This document shows, piece by piece, positions 61,284 through 64,000 of a DNA stretch of 64,000 nt. The notes beneath the pieces were generated by a model. The model was not told the DNA's origin, did not search any database, and worked only from the letters and a program-made list of their open reading frames with translations. Source of the DNA: Capsicum annuum (taxonomy: Eukaryota; Streptophyta; Magnoliopsida; Solanales; Solanaceae); contig NC_061122.1 of assembly GCF_002878395.1 (NCBI RefSeq), positions 81,935,455 to 81,999,454 of the forward strand, given 5' to 3'. Both the position numbers and the translations under genes were made by a program. How positions within the stretch are numbered: the stretch's first letter is position 1; every line of letters starts with the position of its first letter.

Positions 61284-61307
61284 AAACCCTTGAATGTTCT
61301 TAGTTTT
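61284..61307 (+). repeat. 24-bp direct repeat, right copy
   Basis: Identical to 60255-60278. LTR sequence resumes after it with GTGTTTAAGAGTGGAATAAG. Confidence 0.92.
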
Positions 61308-61710
61308 TGTGTTTAAGAGTGGAATAAGGGGATTTGATCTTTTAAAACTGATGGGAATGGGATTAATTTATGTTTAAAAGTCATACAAGGGGTAAAAAGA
61401 CAAAAATTCCCCTCATCCCAAGTGAATAAAAACAAAATTGCATGAAATTTTACCTTGTCATGGCACACCAATATCGCAGAGACTATCCTCCGTGACACAC
61501 CGATATCCCTGAGGGTATACTCCATAACACGGCAATACCACGGACCCTCAATACCTTGGGGTCCCAAAATGACCCTGAACCCCTTCTGAAAAATTCAAAT
61601 CTTTCCCTGAACACCCCTTTAATAGCCCTAAATATAATTCAAGTCAAAAATCTATATTACAAGTGCGGGAAGGTCAGAAATAAAATAATGGAAATTTTAA
61701 GTGTCTTACA

Positions 61711-61721
61711 TTATCCCTCTG
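61711..61721 (-). other. Polypurine tract
   Basis: The minus strand reads CAGAGGGATAA directly before the LTR start at 61710, in the same place as the tract of element 3. Confidence 0.75.
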
Positions 61722-61839
61722 TTTGGATCAATCATCCCCGAATAATGAGTCACGATACTTTTAGCACAAGAACAACAAGAATACACCAGAATTAAATGAC
61801 AAATTTGAAATGCGACAAGAAAAAAGCAAAACTAAGCAC

Positions 61840-62281
61840 TTCTATCCAACATCAAAAATAAGAATAGGTATTTAGACTTCATATCTTCCTCAGCTTCCTA
61901 TGTAGCCTCTTCTACCTTTTGGTTCCTCCAATGGACCTTCACTGAAGCTATATCCTTGATCCTCAACCTATGGACTTGCTTATCCAATATCTAAATCGAG
62001 ACTTCCTCATAAGACAAGGAATCCGTAACACCAACGTTATCAATAGTCACTATCAATGAATGATCATCCACACATATTTTCAGCATGTACACATGAAACA
62101 CGGGATGAATAGAACCCAAAATCCCAGGAAAATCCAACTCATAAGAAACATTCCTAATTCTCCTAAAAATATAATATGGATCAATGTAACAAGTACTGAG
62201 CTTCCCCTTATTCCAAAATCTCATGACTCCCTTCATAGGAGACACCTTCAAGAATATCCAATCATTCAATCCAAACACCAA
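61840..62281 (-). pseudogene. GPY/F module and chromodomain (minus element)
   Basis: Minus strand: LNDWIFLKVSPMKGVMRFWN, KGKLSTCYIDPYYIFRRIRN, SIHPVFHVYMLKICVDDHSL and VGVTDSLSYEEVSI. After a frame break come ILDKQVHRLRIKDIASVKVH and WRNQKVEEAT, a TAG (complement at 61898-61900) at the conserved Trp, and EAEEDMKSKY. Closely matches 23300-23643. Confidence 0.86.
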
Positions 62282-63328
62282 CTCTCTTCATCTCACATCT
62301 GCATAATACTTTTGGAGACTCTGAGCATTCTTAAGTCATTATCTAATCACTCTCACCTTCTCCATAGCTTGGTGATCAAAGTAAAGACCAAACAACCTAG
62401 TCTCACCAACCTCAAACCACCTTATAGGAAACCTACACTTCCTACCATAAAGAGACTCAAAAGGAGACATCTAAATGCTCGAGTGATAACTATTATTATA
62501 AGCAAACTCAATAGGAGGTAAATTATCAACCCAACTTTTCGTAAGTCAATCACACAGGCCCTTAGCATATCCTCTAAAATTAGAATAGTACGTTTTTCTT
62601 GCCCATCCATTTGAGGGTGGAAAGCGGTGCTAAGGTTCACCTATGTACCCAAAACCTTCTAAAATAAAATTAGAAGTAAGTAGATAATTGCATGCCTCGA
62701 TCTAAAATAATGGACAATGATGCACCATGCAACTTCATAATCTCCTAAATAAACATATTCACATAATCCCCACCTGAGTAGTTAGTCCTCACAGTCAAGA
62801 AGTGAGCATACTTAGTCATTCTATCCATAATGACCCAAAACCAAAAAAGACCCATAATGAAATATATATTTATATTCTACAACTTTCACATAGACAACTC
62901 TATCTCAAGGCATGCCATCAGGCCTCAAGTACTTAATCTTGATTTGATAACAAACCATACACTTAGCAACAAAATTTGCTACATCCCTCTTCATAGTGTT
63001 GCACCAATAAATTTTCTTCAAGTCATGATACATCTTCGTCGAACCTGTATGAACCATATACATGGACTCATTAGCCTCAGTTAAAATCTTTTCCCACAAC
63101 CCATCAAAATTAGGAATAAATAGTATACCTTGGTACCTCAGAATACCATCTCTCCCAATCTCAAAAGCCAAAACCTTTTAACTCCAAAGGGATCCAAAGC
63201 CTACTTCTCCTTTACTTGTGTACCAAGAGATGATTTAACCACTTCCTGAATAATAACTCCCTGATCCTCAAAGTCCAAAAGACTAACTTCCATGACACCA
63301 CCCAAAATCAATCCTTCTCGTATGGGTA
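62282..63328 (-). pseudogene. Integrase (minus element)
   Basis: Minus strand. IREGLILGGVMEVSLLDFED (about 63330-63270) is the RNase H-integrase linker. GRDGILRYQGILFIPNFDGL and MVHTGSTKMYHDLKKIYWCN lead to FVAKCMVCYQIKIKYLRP (63171-62905), which keeps the Cys pair. The core is broken, with FHPQMDGQEKRTILILEDML (about 62640-62560) as the Glu block. Upstream sequence ends near 63328. Confidence 0.85.
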
Positions 63329-63770
63329 TATCATGACCAACAAGGGTCAAAGATTTCCCTTTTAACCCAACCTAACCATCACATCAATCCACGAGTGTCA
63401 AATAAACTCCGAACATATAATAAGATAACGAAAACAAGACTAAAAAGTATAACTTAAGAATACCTGATCTTTCTAGTTATGTAAACATACAAAATGCAAC
63501 CTATCCAAGCCCAGAGTCATCAACAAACCTTGACTAATTCGATGGATAAAATATGTCGGGACATTCCCCAAACAATAGCCAAAAACCAAGTCTAATACAA
63601 GTCAATGACATAATATAGAGAGAATATAAAATGTATGCCTTCCAAAGTATGAAATATCACCACTTCAAAGTCAACACGATTCTGTCGAATACCTGGTCAC
63701 CATGCAGGAAGAGAAGAACAAGCTCTGGCCCCTATGTTTTATGGAAACACAACAATCGGAGATGGTTAAA
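63329..63770 (-). repeat. Possible LTR fragment (minus)
   Basis: Non-coding. GGACATTCCCCAAAC near 63558 resembles the inverted GGGACATGTCCC-type segment near the end of several LTRs here. No TG/CA ends identified. Confidence 0.4.
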
Positions 63771-64000
63771 TGTAAGACCCTACAAAATTCTTAGCTTAAT
63801 TTAGTCCTTTAAGCTTGATAAGGGGTCTCAGACTTAGAAAATTCTAGCTAAGTATTCATAATTAGTGTTATTTTAGCCTTCAAAAATTGGCAATCTTATT
63901 TACAATCCTTACGTCCATTTAATATTGATATTTGAGTTAATTCATGATCAGGAATGTCAATAGGTATTTTCGGATAAGTTTTTGATTTTTTGAACCTTAT
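63771..64000 (+). repeat. Start of a gypsy LTR, cut by the window edge
   Basis: TGTAAGACCCTACAAAATTC has the usual TGTAA(G/C)A-CCC start and is followed by LTR-like AT-rich sequence to the window end. Confidence 0.65.

Larger units (their letters stand above)
58746..61710 (-). repeat. 3' LTR (element 3 family) carrying a helicase fragment
   Basis: The minus strand starts TGTAAGACACTTAAAA at 61710 and ends near GGTCGCGACA (58746). It spans 2965 bp; removing the 1005-bp insert plus one 24-bp repeat leaves 1936 bp, the length of the element 3 LTR (1935). It contains an (AT)n run at about 59489-59511. Confidence 0.88.
58746..63328 (-). mobile_element. Gypsy chromovirus (minus), relative of element 3, 3' portion
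   Basis: Minus-strand order: integrase zinc region (63171-62905), integrase core, GPY/F module, chromodomain, polypurine tract and 3' LTR (61710-58746). Wording agrees closely with element 3 throughout. Upstream domains are missing, cut near 63328. Confidence 0.85.

Noticed and set aside
62060..62521. Open frame of 153 codons on the plus strand
   Set aside because: It is the complement shadow of the minus-strand integrase and GPY/F region.

Overview
The window is AT-rich plant nuclear DNA made almost entirely of old, broken retrotransposons stacked beside and inside one another. No intact host gene, tRNA, rRNA or CRISPR array could be supported. The chromodomain-bearing Ty3/gypsy elements, the RTE-type LINE tails ending in CAA-type repeats, the L1 fragment and the initiator-Met primer sites fit a large-genome solanaceous plant such as pepper, tobacco or heterochromatic tomato/potato DNA. 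That assignment rests on recognition rather than a database search. The lack of genes suggests pericentromeric or intercalary heterochromatin.

Layout. 1-2984: decayed Ty1/copia pol (SIRE-like). 2985-10219: plus-strand gypsy chromovirus with a 5' LTR, primer site, gag, protease, RT, RNase H, integrase and a partial chromodomain, but no 3' LTR. About 10330-26596: a minus-strand gypsy element split by an RTE LINE fragment (14641-15345) and by a complete 9.0-kb plus-strand gypsy element (16740-25744, 5-bp target duplication AAGAG). 26597-30796: two truncated LTRs meeting 3' end to 3' end. 30797-36256: gag, primer site and LTR of a minus-strand Athila/Tat-type element, with a solo LTR (33557-35645) inside its LTR. 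36380-38713: another gypsy LTR. 38714-40690: poor in signal, with a possible degraded LTR. 40690-42268: 3' half of an L1 LINE (minus). 42269-47690: two adjacent gypsy LTRs, one with an internal duplication and one carrying a nested LTR piece. 47691-49082 and 57241-58745: non-coding interior of the second of these elements, split by a further element. 49083-57235: element with two LTRs, primer site, purine tract and a near-matching 5-bp target duplication, encoding gag and the start of protease but no RT, RNase H or integrase. 58746-63328: 3' LTR and integrase/chromodomain end of a minus-strand relative of the 16740-25744 element; its LTR contains a 1-kb piece of Helitron Pif1-type helicase. 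63329-64000: a possible LTR fragment and the start of another LTR.

All coding regions are pseudogenes. Many stops look like CAG-to-TAG or TGG-to-TGA/TAG changes, and several catalytic residues are altered, as expected of long-silenced, cytosine-methylated copies. I found no functional new system. The best candidates for follow-up are the gag-only element at 49083-57235, whose non-coding interior appears related to that of its host element, and the helicase fragment bordered by a perfect 24-bp direct repeat.
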